Notes: generated from the letters alone by a model not told the origin. A DNA stretch of 64,000 nt from Microvirga sesbaniae (GCF_025460805.1 NZ_JAMXFJ010000004.1:364228-428227), one strand, 5' to 3'. Counted from the stretch's first letter, positions 25,801-35,403 are shown. Program-made: numbers and translations.

Positions 25801-26148
25801 ATGTTGAGCGGCATGACCTCCCTGCCCCATCCCCATGCCGATCAGATCGAGCTGGCCCATGTCCTGTCAGCCCTCGGCGACGAGACCCGTCTGGCCATCA
25901 TCGGGCTTCTGGCCCAGGGCGAGCAGGACGCGATGACCTGCAGCCAGTTCCTGCATCTCGGCTCCAAGACGGGTCTGAGCTATCATCTGGCCAAGCTGCG
26001 CGAAGCCGGACTGGTCAGGGTCCGGCCCGAGGGCACGAAGCGCATGATCAGCCTGCGCCGGGCCGACCTCGACCGGCGTTTTCCGGGCTTTCTCGATTCG
26101 ATCATCGCGTGCCAGGCGGCTCGGCCGAAGCCGGGAACCCAGGCGTAA
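25801..26148 (+). CDS. ArsR-family (winged helix) transcriptional repressor
   Basis: 115 residues. The winged helix reads 'LSALGDETRLAIIGLLAQGE', then 'SKTGLSYHLAKLREAGLVRV' with the recognition helix 'GLSYHLAKLREAG'. There is no ELCVCDL-type cysteine motif, so a classical arsenic or metal sensor of that type is unlikely; it may respond to an organic effector. ATG 25801 or ATG 25813 could be the start. It is divergent from the MFS gene over two matching palindromes. Confidence 0.87.
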   Translation: MLSGMTSLPHPHADQIELAHVLSALGDETRLAIIGLLAQGEQDAMTCSQFLHLGSKTGLSYHLAKLREAGLVRVRPEGTKRMISLRRADLDRRFPGFLDSIIACQAARPKPGTQA

Positions 26149-26256
26149 CGGAAGCGCCACGCCGGGTGTTGTCTCTGTCACAGAGGCAACTCTCTTCTCT
26201 TGCCGGCCCAAAGCGCTTAAAGACAGGGCTTCACCCTTTCACCACAGGCCGACCCC

Positions 26257-27615
26257 GTGAAAAAAGTCTTCGTCAAATCCTATGGCTGCCAGATGAACGT
26301 CTATGACGCCGAGCGCATGGCCGACATGCTGGCGTCGGAGGGCTACAGCGAAACCGCCGCCATGGAGGAGGCGGACCTGGTCATCCTCAACACCTGCCAC
26401 ATCCGCGAGAAGGCTGCCGAGAAGGTCTATTCAGAGCTCGGCCGCGTGCGCGAGATGAAGAAGGAGCGCGAGGCCCTCGGGCAGGACACGAAGGTCGTGG
26501 TGGCGGGCTGCGTCGCCCAGGCCGAGGGCAAGGAGATCCTCCGCCGCGCGCCTGCCGTCGACGTGGTGGTGGGCCCGCAGAACTATCACAACCTCCCGCA
26601 GCTCCTGAAGAAGCCTCGGTCCGAGCGCGTCGTCGACACCGAATTCCCGATCGAGGACAAGTTCGACCACCTGCCCAAGCCCTCGAGCGCGGCGATCCGG
26701 AACCGGGGCGTGTCGGCGTTCCTCACGATCCAGGAGGGCTGCGACAAGTTCTGTACCTTCTGCGTGGTGCCCTATACCCGCGGGGCGGAGGTCTCGCGGC
26801 CGGTGGCCAAGATCCTCGACGAGGCCCTGCGGCTGGCCGATGCGGGCGTGCGCGAGCTGACGCTGATCGGGCAGAACGTGAACGCCTATCACGGCGAGGG
26901 CCCGGACGGCTCCGTCTGGTCGCTCGGCCGCCTGCTGCACCGGCTGGCCGAGGTACCGGGCATCGCGCGCCTGCGCTACACCACGAGCCATCCGCGCGAC
27001 ATGGACGACGCCCTGATCGCCGCCCATCGCGACATTCCCGCCGTGATGCCGTACCTGCACCTTCCGGTGCAGTCCGGCTCCGACCGCATCCTCGACGCGA
27101 TGAACCGCAAGCACACGGGCGACGAGTACCGGCGCCTGATCGCGCGCATCCGTGACGCCCAGCCGGCTCTCGCCCTCTCATCCGACTTCATCGTGGGCTT
27201 CCCGGGCGAGACGGATGCGGAGTTCGAGGAGACCATGCGGCTCGTGGCCGATGTGGGCTTCGCCAGCTCCTTCTCGTTCAAGTACAGCCCCCGCCCCGGC
27301 ACGCCGGCCGCCGAGATCGACGCGCAGGTATCCGAAGCCGTGAAGGCCGAGCGTCTGGCCCTGCTGCAGAATCTGCTGGAAATGCAGCGGCAGGCCTTCA
27401 ACCACGGAACCGTGGGGCAGACCCTCGACGTTCTCTTGGAGAAGCCGGGTCGTCATCCGGGCCAGATGGCGGGCAAGTCGCCCTATCTGCAAGCCGTGCA
27501 GATCGACACCGACCGCCACGCGGTCGGGGAGATCGTGACGGTGCGGATCACGCGGGCCGGCTCCAACAGCCTGTTCGGGGAATGGGTCGGGCCCGGCAGT
27601 CAGGCCGCTGCCTAG
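26257..27615 (+). CDS. miaB: tRNA-2-methylthio-N6-dimethylallyladenosine synthase MiaB
   Basis: 452 residues from GTG 26257. The N-terminal domain has the three conserved cysteines of the auxiliary cluster (Cys11, Cys47, Cys85). The radical-SAM motif CxxxCxxC is Cys162-Cys166-Cys169 in 'GCDKFCTFC'. A C-terminal TRAM domain follows ('[11 protein letters not shown]'). MiaB methylthiolates i6A37 in tRNAs reading UNN codons. It heads the conserved run miaB-phoH-ybeY-corC-lnt. Its stop codon overlaps the start of a composite palindromic repeat. Confidence 0.95.
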   Translation: MKKVFVKSYGCQMNVYDAERMADMLASEGYSETAAMEEADLVILNTCHIREKAAEKVYSELGRVREMKKEREALGQDTKVVVAGCVAQAEGKEILRRAPAVDVVVGPQNYHNLPQLLKKPRSERVVDTEFPIEDKFDHLPKPSSAAIRNRGVSAFLTIQEGCDKFCTFCVVPYTRGAEVSRPVAKILDEALRLADAGVRELTLIGQNVNAYHGEGPDGSVWSLGRLLHRLAEVPGIARLRYTTSHPRDMDDALIAAHRDIPAVMPYLHLPVQSGSDRILDAMNRKHTGDEYRRLIARIRDAQPALALSSDFIVGFPGETDAEFEETMRLVADVGFASSFSFKYSPRPGTPAAEIDAQVSEAVKAERLALLQNLLEMQRQAFNHGTVGQTLDVLLEKPGRHPGQMAGKSPYLQAVQIDTDRHAVGEIVTVRITRAGSNSLFGEWVGPGSQAAA

Positions 27616-27722
27616 AGCATCGGCCCAAAAAGTGGACCCGCTTTCGGGATCGGATCCGACGCTCACTTCCTTGAGCGGCGCATCGTGCGGGAAACCGGAG
27701 CCACTTTTCCGCACGATGCGCT
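27614..27722. repeat. Family 1 composite repeat, copy E
   Basis: The first hairpin begins AGAGCATCGGCCCAAAAAGTGG. The second has arms GCATCGTGCGG (27680-27690) and CCGCACGATGC. The order of the two hairpins is opposite to copy D, i.e. the whole element is inverted. It lies between miaB and phoH. Confidence 0.85.
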
Positions 27723-27793
27723 AGTCTCCGGCCCCGCGAGACCCCATATCCGTCGGCCGCACCCGGTGCGGCGACACTTCAGAGGAGAGGCAT

Positions 27794-28891
27794 TTGAGCC
27801 CAGCGGACAATGTGACCGCACGAGCCCAAAAGGGGCGGAACGCCAGCAGCTTGCATCCCGGCGTCGTCGAAGAGGCCGAGATCGTCCTCACCTTCGACGA
27901 CAACCGCCTCGCCAGCCTCGTCTTCGGACAATACGACCAGAACCTCGCCCATCTGGAGCGGCGCCTGAACGTGACCGCCATCGCCAACGGCAACCGGGTC
28001 ACCGTGAAGGGCACGCCGGAAGCCTCCGAGATGGGCCGCCGAGTCCTGGAAGGCCTCTACGAGCGCGCCCGCCAGGGCGGAGCGCTCGGACCCGGCGACG
28101 TGGACGGCGCCATCGAGGAGAGCACCCTGCAGGGCAGCCTCTTTCCGGCCGCCGAGGAGCCGCCGGTCCCGGGGCTCACCGCCTTCGACCAGATCTCCAC
28201 GCGCCGGCGCGGTCCGGTCCGCGCCCGCAACGCCTCGCAGAACGCCTATATCAAGGCGCTCAAGACGAATGAGCTCGTCTTCGCCGAAGGCCCGGCCGGC
28301 ACCGGCAAGACCTGGCTGGCTGTCGGCTACGCGGTGTCGCTGCTCGAGGCCGGTCAGGTCGACCGCCTGATCATCTCCCGTCCGGCCGTGGAAGCCGGCG
28401 AGCGGCTCGGCTTCCTGCCGGGCGACATGCGCGAGAAGGTCGATCCCTATCTGCGGCCGATCTACGACGCCCTCTACGACTTCATGGAGGCCCGGCACGT
28501 GGACCGGGGCCTGCAGACCGGGATGATCGAGATCGCCCCCTTGGCCTTCATGCGCGGGCGCACCCTCACCAACGCCCTGGTGCTGCTCGACGAGGCGCAG
28601 AACACCACGTCGATGCAGATGAAGATGTTCCTGACCCGCCTCGGCGAGGGCTCGCGGATGATCATCACGGGCGATCCGACCCAGATCGACCTGCCGCCGG
28701 GCCAGAAATCCGGCCTGGTCGAGGCGGTGCGCATCCTGAACGGCGTCGAGGGGATCGCCCGCGTGACCTTCAAGGAGGCCGACGTGGTGCGCCACGACCT
28801 CGTGCGCCGCATTGTGACGGCCTACGACAAGGCCGCCCGCGAGGCGCCGCCGGAGCCGCCGCGCCCGGATTACCGGGACCGCCGGCCGTGA
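27794..28891 (+). CDS. PhoH-family ATPase
   Basis: 365 residues from TTG 27794, supported by GAGGAGAGG just upstream. A KH-like N-terminal part is followed by the PhoH nucleotide-binding domain. Walker A is 'GPAGTGKT' at 166-173 and Walker B 'ALVLLDEAQNTT' near 255. 'ITGDPTQIDLP' is also typical. PhoH proteins are predicted RNA-linked ATPases. Pairing with ybeY, an rRNA-processing gene, supports an RNA role. The stop codon overlaps the ybeY start by four bases. Confidence 0.92.
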   Translation: MSPADNVTARAQKGRNASSLHPGVVEEAEIVLTFDDNRLASLVFGQYDQNLAHLERRLNVTAIANGNRVTVKGTPEASEMGRRVLEGLYERARQGGALGPGDVDGAIEESTLQGSLFPAAEEPPVPGLTAFDQISTRRRGPVRARNASQNAYIKALKTNELVFAEGPAGTGKTWLAVGYAVSLLEAGQVDRLIISRPAVEAGERLGFLPGDMREKVDPYLRPIYDALYDFMEARHVDRGLQTGMIEIAPLAFMRGRTLTNALVLLDEAQNTTSMQMKMFLTRLGEGSRMIITGDPTQIDLPPGQKSGLVEAVRILNGVEGIARVTFKEADVVRHDLVRRIVTAYDKAAREAPPEPPRPDYRDRRP

Positions 28892-29364
28892 TCACTCTCG
28901 ACATCATGATCGAGGCGGGAGACTGGGGCCGCCTCGATGACGCGGAGGCCCTCGCCCAGAAGGCCGCCCAGGCCGCCCTCGCGGTCACCTACGAGGCGGA
29001 CGGCGCGTTCGAGGCGAGCGTCCTGCTCGCCGACGATGCCCAGATCCGGGAGCTGAACCGCACCTGGCGGGGCAAGGACAAGCCCACCAACGTGCTCTCC
29101 TTCCCGGCGCCGGAGCAGCCGGGCGCGACGGGCCCTCGCCATTTGGGCGATATTGCTTTAGCCTATGAGACGCTGGTGCGCGAATCCGAGGAGGAATCCA
29201 AGGAGCTCGCGCATCATTTTGCCCATTTGATCGTCCATGGAGTGCTGCATCTCCTCGGCTACGACCACGAGGTCGAGGCGGAGGCGGAGATCATGGAAGG
29301 TCTTGAGGTCAAGGCGCTCGCCACCCTCGGCATCGCCGATCCCTATCGCGATATGGCAGCATGA
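28888..29364 (+). CDS. ybeY: Endoribonuclease YbeY (rRNA maturation factor)
   Basis: 158 residues from GTG 28888, in a four-base overlap with phoH; an ATG at 28906 is an alternative. The zinc-binding signature H-x3-H-x5-H is seen in 'HLIVHGVLHLLGYDHE', and the substrate-groove motif 'RGKDKPTNVLSFP' precedes it. YbeY matures the 3' end of 16S rRNA and takes part in 70S ribosome quality control. Translational coupling to phoH and the downstream corC-type gene matches the conserved order. Confidence 0.94.
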   Translation: MITLDIMIEAGDWGRLDDAEALAQKAAQAALAVTYEADGAFEASVLLADDAQIRELNRTWRGKDKPTNVLSFPAPEQPGATGPRHLGDIALAYETLVRESEEESKELAHHFAHLIVHGVLHLLGYDHEVEAEAEIMEGLEVKALATLGIADPYRDMAA

Positions 29365-29384
29365 ACGGCTGACAACCCAAAGCA

Positions 29385-30416
29385 ATGAACGAAGATCGAA
29401 GTCGTAGCGACCGACCTGTCCGAACCCTCACCGAGACAGACGACACACGCGACCACTGGTACGACCGGGTTCTGACCCGTCTCGGCCTGAAACCCCGCGA
29501 ATCCATCCGCCACGATCTTGAGGACGTCCTCGCGGAAACCGTCGAGGACACGGATTTCTCGCCCCAGGAGCGGGCGATGCTCAAGAACGTGCTCTCCTTC
29601 CACCGCATTCGCGTGGAGGACGTGATGGTGCCGCGCGCCGACATCGTGGCGGTGGCGGCCGACACCAACCTCGGCGAGCTGCTCAGCCTGTTCCGCACGG
29701 CGGGCCATTCCCGGCTGCCGGTCTATGGCGAGACCCTGGACGACCCCAAGGGCATGGTCCACATCCGCGACTTCCTCGATTTCATCGCCATGCGGGCCGA
29801 TGGCGGGGCCGTGGCCGGATCCGGCCACGAGGCTCCCCTGCCGAGCCTCGGCCAGATCGACCTGTCGATGGCGCTCTCCTCCGCCAACATCCTGCGGCCG
29901 GTCCTGTTCGTGCCGCGCTCCATGCCGGCCATCGACCTGCTGGTGCGCATGCAGGCGACCCGGACCCACATGGCCCTCGTCATCGACGAATACGGCGGCA
30001 CCGACGGCCTCGTGTCGATCGAGGATCTGGTCGAGATGGTGGTGGGCGACATCGAGGACGAGCACGACGAGGATTCGACCCTCACGATCGTGCCGGCGGC
30101 CGACGGCACCTATATCGCCGACGCCCGCGCCAGCCTCGACGAGGTCAAGGAGGTGCTGGGCCTCGACCTCACCGAGGAGGAAGGGGCCGAGGACATCGAT
30201 ACGATCGGCGGCTTCATCGTGACGCTGGCCGGCCGCGTCCCGTCCCGCAGCGAGGTGATCGAGGGGCCGTCGGGCCTGGAATTCGAGGTCCTCGACGCCG
30301 ATCCGCGGCGCGTGAAGCGCCTGCGCGTCCATCGCCGCACCCCGGCCTCGACCGAGGTGGAGATCAGCGAGGGGCAACCGGTCGCGCCGCGCCCTGAAAG
30401 CGCTGCCGCGGAATGA
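29385..30416 (+). CDS. CorC/HlyC-type CBS-domain protein
   Basis: 343 residues. It has an N-terminal segment, then a pair of CBS domains at about 70-205 ('VMVPRADIVAVAADTNLGEL', 'VLFVPRSMPAIDLLVRMQAT') and a C-terminal CorC_HlyC domain ('DTIGGFIVTLAGRVPSRSEV', about 265-325). It lacks the DUF21 transmembrane region, as does E. coli CorC. CorC is linked to Mg/Co efflux, while 'hemolysin C' is an old name. It sits between ybeY and lnt as usual. Confidence 0.9.
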   Translation: MNEDRSRSDRPVRTLTETDDTRDHWYDRVLTRLGLKPRESIRHDLEDVLAETVEDTDFSPQERAMLKNVLSFHRIRVEDVMVPRADIVAVAADTNLGELLSLFRTAGHSRLPVYGETLDDPKGMVHIRDFLDFIAMRADGGAVAGSGHEAPLPSLGQIDLSMALSSANILRPVLFVPRSMPAIDLLVRMQATRTHMALVIDEYGGTDGLVSIEDLVEMVVGDIEDEHDEDSTLTIVPAADGTYIADARASLDEVKEVLGLDLTEEEGAEDIDTIGGFIVTLAGRVPSRSEVIEGPSGLEFEVLDADPRRVKRLRVHRRTPASTEVEISEGQPVAPRPESAAAE

Positions 30417-30429
30417 GGCAGCTGGCGAA

Positions 30430-32031
30430 ATGAGTCTCCTGGCGAAGCGCGTCAGCCTCCTGCGGGGCTGGCGCCGCTGGCTCACGGTCTTCGCGGCTGG
30501 GGCCGCCGGCGCCCTGGCCATGCCGCCTTTCGGATTCCTGCCCGCCCTCGTCCTTTCCCTGGCGCCGGCAATCTGGCTCCTGGACGGCACCGTCAGGACC
30601 GGTCCGTCTCGCCGGGCCGCTGTCCGATCCGCTGCCCTTCTCGGCTGGTTCTGGGGCTTCGGCTATTTCGTCGCCGGATTGTGGTGGCTCGGCGCTGCCT
30701 TTCTCGTCGAGGCCGACGAGTTCGCCTGGGCCATGCCGTTCGGCGTGCTGGGCCTGCCCGCCCTGCTCGCCTTCTTTCCCGCCTTCGGCTTTGCCCTGGC
30801 GCGCCTGCTCTGGCTCCCGGATGCCGGGCGCATCCTCGCCTTCGCCTTCGGCCTCACGGTCAGCGAATGGCTCAGGGGCCATCTCTTCACCGGCTTCCCC
30901 TGGAACAGCCCCGGAATGGCGCTCGGCCAGAACCCGTGGCTGATGCAATCGGCCGCGCTGGTGGGCCTCTACGGCCTCACCTTCCTGAGCCTCCTGATCG
31001 GTGCGGCGCCCGCCGTGCTGCTCACCGGCCCGACGGGGCGGGCCCGCTGGACCGCTCCTGCGGCCGCGGCCGGTCTCCTCGCCGGCCTTGCGCTCTTCGG
31101 CTTCTGGCGCGTCCCGCCCGAGGCCTGGCCGACCGTCCAGGCCGTGCACCTGCGCATCATGCAGCCCAACCTGCCGCAGGACGCCAAGTTCAACCCGCGC
31201 AACCGGGACGCCATCATGCGGCGCTACCTGGGTCTGAGCGCGAGCCCGCGCCGCGATGGCAGTCCGGCGGCGCCGACCCACATCGTCTGGCCGGAATCGG
31301 CGTTTCCCTTCCTGCTCCATCGCGACGCCGGCTCGCTCGCGCAGATCGCCACGCTGCTCGGGCCGGGCTCCGTTCTGATCACGGGCGCCGCCCGCATGGA
31401 CGCACCCCTGCCGGGTGAGGCCGCCGGCAAATTCTACAACGCCATCCAGGTGATCGACGAGAAGGGGACGATCATCGGCACCTACGACAAGGTTCATCTG
31501 GTCCCCTTCGGCGAGTACGTGCCGAAAGTTCTCGATGCCTTGATTCGGGCCGTGGGGCTGCGCCAGTTCGTGCACATCCCCGGAGGGTTCGAGCCGAGCG
31601 AGACGCGCACCACCTTGTCCATCCCGGGCCTCCCGCCGGTGGCTGCGACGATCTGCTACGAGGCGATCTTCCCGGGCGAGATTCTCGCCGCGGGCACCCG
31701 TCCCGACCTGATCCTGAATCTCACCAACGACGCGTGGTTCGGGCAGACGCCAGGGCCCTATCAGCATTTCGCCCAGGCCCGTCTGCGGGCCGTCGAGGAG
31801 GGCCTTCCCCTGGTCAGGGCCGCCAACACGGGAATTTCGGCCGTCGTCGATCCTTTCGGCCGTGTCACGGCCGAACTCCAACTGGGAGTTGAGGGAGTTC
31901 TGGATGCCGATCTGCCAGTTGCAGGCGCGCCTACTCTTTATAGCAAATGGGGCATGTTTTCTTTGACGGCCACGCTTTCGATCTGCTTAATCTTCCTGAT
32001 TGCGCGTCGCAGGCACCCACCATTCCCATAA
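30430..32031 (+). CDS. lnt: Apolipoprotein N-acyltransferase Lnt
   Basis: 533 residues. The first ~220 form about six to eight membrane helices. The periplasmic carbon-nitrogen hydrolase domain carries the Glu-Lys-Cys triad in 'IVWPESAFPF', 'YDKVHLVPFGEY' and 'ATICYEAIFPG'. A last helix lies near the C-terminus ('LTATLSICLIFLIARR'). Lnt N-acylates the N-terminal cysteine of mature lipoproteins. It starts 13 bases after the CorC-type gene and ends 47 bases before the HTH gene. Confidence 0.95.
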   Translation: MSLLAKRVSLLRGWRRWLTVFAAGAAGALAMPPFGFLPALVLSLAPAIWLLDGTVRTGPSRRAAVRSAALLGWFWGFGYFVAGLWWLGAAFLVEADEFAWAMPFGVLGLPALLAFFPAFGFALARLLWLPDAGRILAFAFGLTVSEWLRGHLFTGFPWNSPGMALGQNPWLMQSAALVGLYGLTFLSLLIGAAPAVLLTGPTGRARWTAPAAAAGLLAGLALFGFWRVPPEAWPTVQAVHLRIMQPNLPQDAKFNPRNRDAIMRRYLGLSASPRRDGSPAAPTHIVWPESAFPFLLHRDAGSLAQIATLLGPGSVLITGAARMDAPLPGEAAGKFYNAIQVIDEKGTIIGTYDKVHLVPFGEYVPKVLDALIRAVGLRQFVHIPGGFEPSETRTTLSIPGLPPVAATICYEAIFPGEILAAGTRPDLILNLTNDAWFGQTPGPYQHFAQARLRAVEEGLPLVRAANTGISAVVDPFGRVTAELQLGVEGVLDADLPVAGAPTLYSKWGMFSLTATLSICLIFLIARRRHPPFP

Positions 32032-32078
32032 AAACATGCTTCGACGATGCGCCAGTGTCGGCAAGGGGACAGGCCATA

Positions 32079-32492
32079 ATGAAGAAGTCGACGGGCTCGA
32101 TCGATAAGGAAATCGGAAGCAGAGTGCGGATGCGCCGTGTCTCGATCGGGATGAGCCAGGAGAAGCTTGGCGATATGCTTGGCCTGACCTTTCAGCAGGT
32201 TCAGAAATACGAAAAGGGCATGAACCGGATCAGCGTGGCCCGCCTCGTCGAGATTGCCAAGATCCTCAATGTCGAGATCGAGTTCTTCTTCGACGGCGTC
32301 AGGCCGGGGAAGGCCGAGGGCGGCTTCGCAGAAAGCGGCTCGCCTCCCTATGTGGCCGACATGATGTCGACCCCGGAAGGCCTGCAACTCGTCCGAACCT
32401 TCGCCAGCATCAAGAGCCCCCGGGTCCGCAAGAGCATCGTTCAGCTCGTCAGCTCGCTGGCCTCGCAGGAAGAGATTGAGCGTTCGTCATAA
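32079..32492 (+). CDS. XRE-family HTH regulator upstream of metK
   Basis: 137 residues from ATG 32079. The helix-turn-helix covers about residues 11-65: 'VRMRRVSIGMSQEKLGDMLG' and 'TFQQVQKYEKGMNRIS'. This resembles the PraR-type regulators of rhizobia, which control biofilm, quorum sensing or symbiosis genes. The C-terminal half ('ADMMSTPEGLQLVRTFASIK') may carry oligomerisation. The frame is open upstream into lnt, but no start there fits the family. It is followed by metK after 107 bases. Confidence 0.87.
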   Translation: MKKSTGSIDKEIGSRVRMRRVSIGMSQEKLGDMLGLTFQQVQKYEKGMNRISVARLVEIAKILNVEIEFFFDGVRPGKAEGGFAESGSPPYVADMMSTPEGLQLVRTFASIKSPRVRKSIVQLVSSLASQEEIERSS

Positions 32493-32599
32493 AGAACACG
32501 TTCGCTTGACCTTTCCCTCCGCCTGCGGCATGAGCATGTTTCTGAGCCTGACATCTGTTACAGGTTAACCCATTATTCATTGCCTGAAGGAATCCTGTC

Positions 32600-33778
32600 G
32601 TGCGGCGTTCGAGCTATCTTTTCACGAGCGAATCGGTCTCCGAGGGACATCCGGACAAGGTATGCGACCGGATCTCCGATGCCGTTGTCGACGCTTATCT
32701 GGCTGCCGAGCCGGAAGCCCGCGTGGCCTGCGAGACGCTGGCCACCACCAACCGGGTCGTCATCGCCGGCGAGGTCCGCGGCCCTGAATCCATCACCAAG
32801 GACACGGTGATCGAGCTCGCCCGGGACGCCATCAAGGACATCGGCTACGAGCAGGACGGCTTCCACTGGAAGACCGCCGACGTGTCGGTCTATCTCCATG
32901 CCCAGTCGGCTCACATCGCTCAGGGCGTCGACGCCGCCGGCAGCAAGGACGAGGGCGCGGGCGACCAGGGCATCATGTTCGGCTACGCCTGCAACGAGAC
33001 GCCCGAGCTGATGCCGGCGCCCATCTACTACGCCCACAAGATCCTCGAGAACCTGACCGCGGCCCGCAAGGGCAGGGTCGGTGACGCGGCCAAGCTCGGC
33101 CCCGACGCCAAGAGCCAGGTCACGGTGCGCTACGAGAACGGCAAGCCGGTCGCGGCGACCCAGATCGTCCTGTCGACCCAGCACCTCGACGAGAGCCTTT
33201 CCTCGGCCGACGTGCGCGCCATCGTCGAACCTTATATCCGCCAGACCCTCCCCGAAGGCTGGATCTCGCCCGACACGATCTGGCACGTGAACCCCACCGG
33301 AAAGTTCGTCATCGGCGGTCCCGACGGCGATTGCGGCCTCACCGGCCGCAAGATCATCGTGGACACCTACGGCGGCGCAGCTCCGCACGGCGGCGGCGCC
33401 TTCTCCGGCAAGGATCCGACCAAGGTGGACCGTTCGGCCGCCTACGCGGCGCGTTATCTCGCCAAGAACGTGGTCGCCGCGGGTCTCGCCGAGAACTGCA
33501 CCCTGCAGCTCTCCTACGCCATCGGCGTGGCCAAGCCCCTGTCGATCTATGTGGATCTCCACGGCACTGGCCGGGTGGACGAGAGCAAGCTCGAGGCGAT
33601 CCTCATGGACGCCATGGACCTGTCGCCGCGCGGCATCCGCACGCATCTCGGCCTCAACAAGCCGATTTATGCCCGTACCTCGGCGTACGGCCATTTCGGC
33701 CGCAAGCCCGATGCGGACGGCGGCTTCTCCTGGGAGCGCACGGATCTGGCCGACCGCCTCAAGGCGGCGTTCCGCTAG
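32600..33778 (+). CDS. metK: S-adenosylmethionine synthetase
   Basis: 392 residues from GTG 32600, with GAAGGAA just upstream. Signature elements are '[20 protein letters not shown]' at the N-terminus, '[12 protein letters not shown]' and the phosphate-binding '[19 protein letters not shown]'. MetK joins ATP and methionine to make SAM, the methyl donor for the neighbouring trmB product among others. The 107-base leader was checked for known SAM-binding riboswitch cores and none stood out. A hairpin follows the gene. Confidence 0.96.
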   Translation: MRRSSYLFTSESVSEGHPDKVCDRISDAVVDAYLAAEPEARVACETLATTNRVVIAGEVRGPESITKDTVIELARDAIKDIGYEQDGFHWKTADVSVYLHAQSAHIAQGVDAAGSKDEGAGDQGIMFGYACNETPELMPAPIYYAHKILENLTAARKGRVGDAAKLGPDAKSQVTVRYENGKPVAATQIVLSTQHLDESLSSADVRAIVEPYIRQTLPEGWISPDTIWHVNPTGKFVIGGPDGDCGLTGRKIIVDTYGGAAPHGGGAFSGKDPTKVDRSAAYAARYLAKNVVAAGLAENCTLQLSYAIGVAKPLSIYVDLHGTGRVDESKLEAILMDAMDLSPRGIRTHLGLNKPIYARTSAYGHFGRKPDADGGFSWERTDLADRLKAAFR

Positions 33779-33823
33779 GATCGCCTCGCGGGCCGAGCCC
33801 GCGGCCCCTTAAGCCCCGAAAAC

Positions 33824-33853
33824 GAGCCGGTTCCCCGTCAGGCGAACCGGCTC
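33824..33853 (+). terminator. Hairpin after metK
   Basis: Perfect 10-base arms GAGCCGGTTC (33824-33833) and GAACCGGCTC (33844-33853) with a 10-base loop. A second small hairpin (GCGGGC-CGA-GCCCGC, 33788-33802) precedes it. The T-tract after it is weak, so termination may be partial before trmB. Confidence 0.55.
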
Positions 33854-33924
33854 TCATCGTATCGCCGGCATGGCGGACACAGGTGTTCGAGGCTGATCGT
33901 GCCGTTTTCAGGAGCATTTGCCCC

Positions 33925-34608
33925 ATGACCGAAGTCTCCGAACGGGCCGGTGCCTTCTTCGGGCGCCGCAAGGGCAAGAAGCTGCGGGCCGGGCAGGACG
34001 AGCTGGTCCAGACCCTGCTGCCTGCGGTCCGGGTGGTGCCGGACAGCCCCCTGGCCGACCAGTTTCCCAACCACCGGCCCCGCGAGACCTGGCTCGAGAT
34101 CGGCTTCGGCGGGGGCGAACACCTCGCCGCCCAGGCCAGGACCCACCGGGACGTCAACATCGTCGGCTGCGAGCCCTTCGTGAACGGCATGGCGAAGCTT
34201 CTGGCCGTGATCGAGCACGAGCGCCTCGACAACGTTCGGGTCTGGGACGACGACGTCACGGATCTCCTGCCCGCCCTGCCCGAGGGCTCGTTCGACCGGG
34301 TCTACATCCTCTATCCGGATCCCTGGCCGAAGCGCCGGCAGCGCAAGCGCCGCCTCGTCTCCGACGAGACGCTCGAGGGTCTCGCCCGCGTGATGAGACC
34401 CGGCGCCGAACTGCGCTTCGCCAGCGACATCGACGACTATATCGGCTGGGTGCTCGCCCGGGCCCTACGGTCCCGGCATTTCCGCTGGACGGCCACCCGG
34501 GCCGACGACTGGCGCCGCCCTTACGAGGGCTGGCCGGGCACCCGCTACGAGGCCAAGGCCATCCGCGAGGGCCGGGTGCCGAGCTACCTGACGTTCGTGA
34601 GGGTCTGA
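33925..34608 (+). CDS. trmB: tRNA (guanine-N7-)-methyltransferase TrmB
   Basis: 227 residues from ATG 33925. The SAM-binding motif is 'TWLEIGFGGGEHLAAQA', and the TrmB signature 'VYILYPDPWPKRRQRKRRLV' lies near residue 130. The C-terminal 'YEGWPGTRYEAKAIREGR' contains the tRNA-recognising T-x-[FY]-E pattern. It methylates G46 of tRNAs, using SAM made by MetK. The long open frame upstream overlaps metK and is not coding. Confidence 0.95.
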   Translation: MTEVSERAGAFFGRRKGKKLRAGQDELVQTLLPAVRVVPDSPLADQFPNHRPRETWLEIGFGGGEHLAAQARTHRDVNIVGCEPFVNGMAKLLAVIEHERLDNVRVWDDDVTDLLPALPEGSFDRVYILYPDPWPKRRQRKRRLVSDETLEGLARVMRPGAELRFASDIDDYIGWVLARALRSRHFRWTATRADDWRRPYEGWPGTRYEAKAIREGRVPSYLTFVRV

Positions 34609-34630
34609 TCGGCGCCTTTGCGCACTGCGC

Positions 34631-34659
34631 TTGTATTTTGATCTCGGAATCAGTATATT
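34631..34659 (+). promoter_or_regulatory. Candidate promoter of the rimP-nusA-infB operon
   Basis: TTGTAT (34631-34636), 17 bases, TATATT (34654-34659). The -10 matches five of six consensus bases and the -35 three of six. It lies about 42 bases before the leader hairpins described next and is the most AT-rich stretch in the region. Confidence 0.5.
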
Positions 34660-34700
34660 CGCCTTGTCAGCTCTGGTTGCAGCGTCAAGCTGCTGGTCGA

Positions 34701-34748
34701 GAGTGGGCCCCCCGGGGTCCGCTCTTTTTTATTGCTTGGACCCCGGGG
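34701..34748 (+). promoter_or_regulatory. Attenuator-like leader of rimP-nusA-infB
   Basis: Hairpin 1 pairs GAGTGGGCCCC with GGGGTCCGCTC (34714-34724) and is followed by TTTTTT (34725-34730), an intrinsic terminator. The descending arm also forms part of CCCCGGGGTCC (34710-34720), which pairs perfectly with GGACCCCGGGG (34738-34748). The two structures share bases and cannot form together. The rimP ribosome-binding GGAG starts only five bases after the second arm. The arrangement looks like termination/antitermination control of the NusA operon. Confidence 0.65.
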
Positions 34749-34761
34749 CGTGCGGAGAGCC

Positions 34762-35391
34762 ATGACAAACGAACGCGACAACCGACTGATCACGGAGAAC
34801 GGCGTCGCTGCCCGTGTGGCGGCCATCGTCGAGCCGGTGATCGAGGATCTGGGCTTCAATCTCGTGCGGGTGCGGGTCACCGGCCAGAATGGATGCACCG
34901 TGCAGATCATGGCCGAGAGGCCCGACGGCACCATGTCGGTGGCCGATTGCGAGACCGTGAGCCGGGGGATTTCGCCGGTCCTCGATCTCGAGGATCCCAT
35001 CGCCACGGCCTATCACCTGGAGATCTCCTCGCCGGGGATCGACCGGCCGCTCGTGCGCGTCAGCGATTTCGAGCGCTGGAGCGGCTACGAGGCCAAGGTG
35101 GAGATGGCCGTGCCGGTCGCCGGCCGCAAGCGCTACCGGGGCCTCCTCCGGGGCGTGGAGGACGGGATGCTCGTGATCGAGCTGCCGGACGTAAAGGAAG
35201 GTCTCGATCCCATCGCCCGGGTGCCCCTGACGGATCTCGGCGAGGCTCACCTCGTTCTCACCGACGAGCTGATCCGTGAATCGCTGCGCCGCGGAACGGC
35301 GCCGACCACGGACGATCTTGATGAAGACACGGATGTGGTCGACGCGCCCGACGAGACGCCGGACCCGACCGATCAGACGAAACCGAACTAA
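34762..35391 (+). CDS. rimP: Ribosome maturation factor RimP
   Basis: 209 residues from ATG 34762, with CGGAGAG before it. The N-terminal domain includes '[20 protein letters not shown]', '[17 protein letters not shown]' and '[14 protein letters not shown]', all RimP signatures. The C-terminus is an acidic extension typical of alphaproteobacteria. RimP aids 30S subunit maturation. It is the first gene of rimP-nusA-ylxR-infB and is preceded by an attenuator-like leader. Confidence 0.94.
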   Translation: MTNERDNRLITENGVAARVAAIVEPVIEDLGFNLVRVRVTGQNGCTVQIMAERPDGTMSVADCETVSRGISPVLDLEDPIATAYHLEISSPGIDRPLVRVSDFERWSGYEAKVEMAVPVAGRKRYRGLLRGVEDGMLVIELPDVKEGLDPIARVPLTDLGEAHLVLTDELIRESLRRGTAPTTDDLDEDTDVVDAPDETPDPTDQTKPN

Positions 35392-35403
35392 GGAGCGACC
35401 TCG

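Noticed and set aside
32493..32599. A SAM-sensing riboswitch in the metK leader
   Set aside because: The 107 bases were read for SAM-II and SAM/SAH-type cores and no matching pseudoknot pattern was found.
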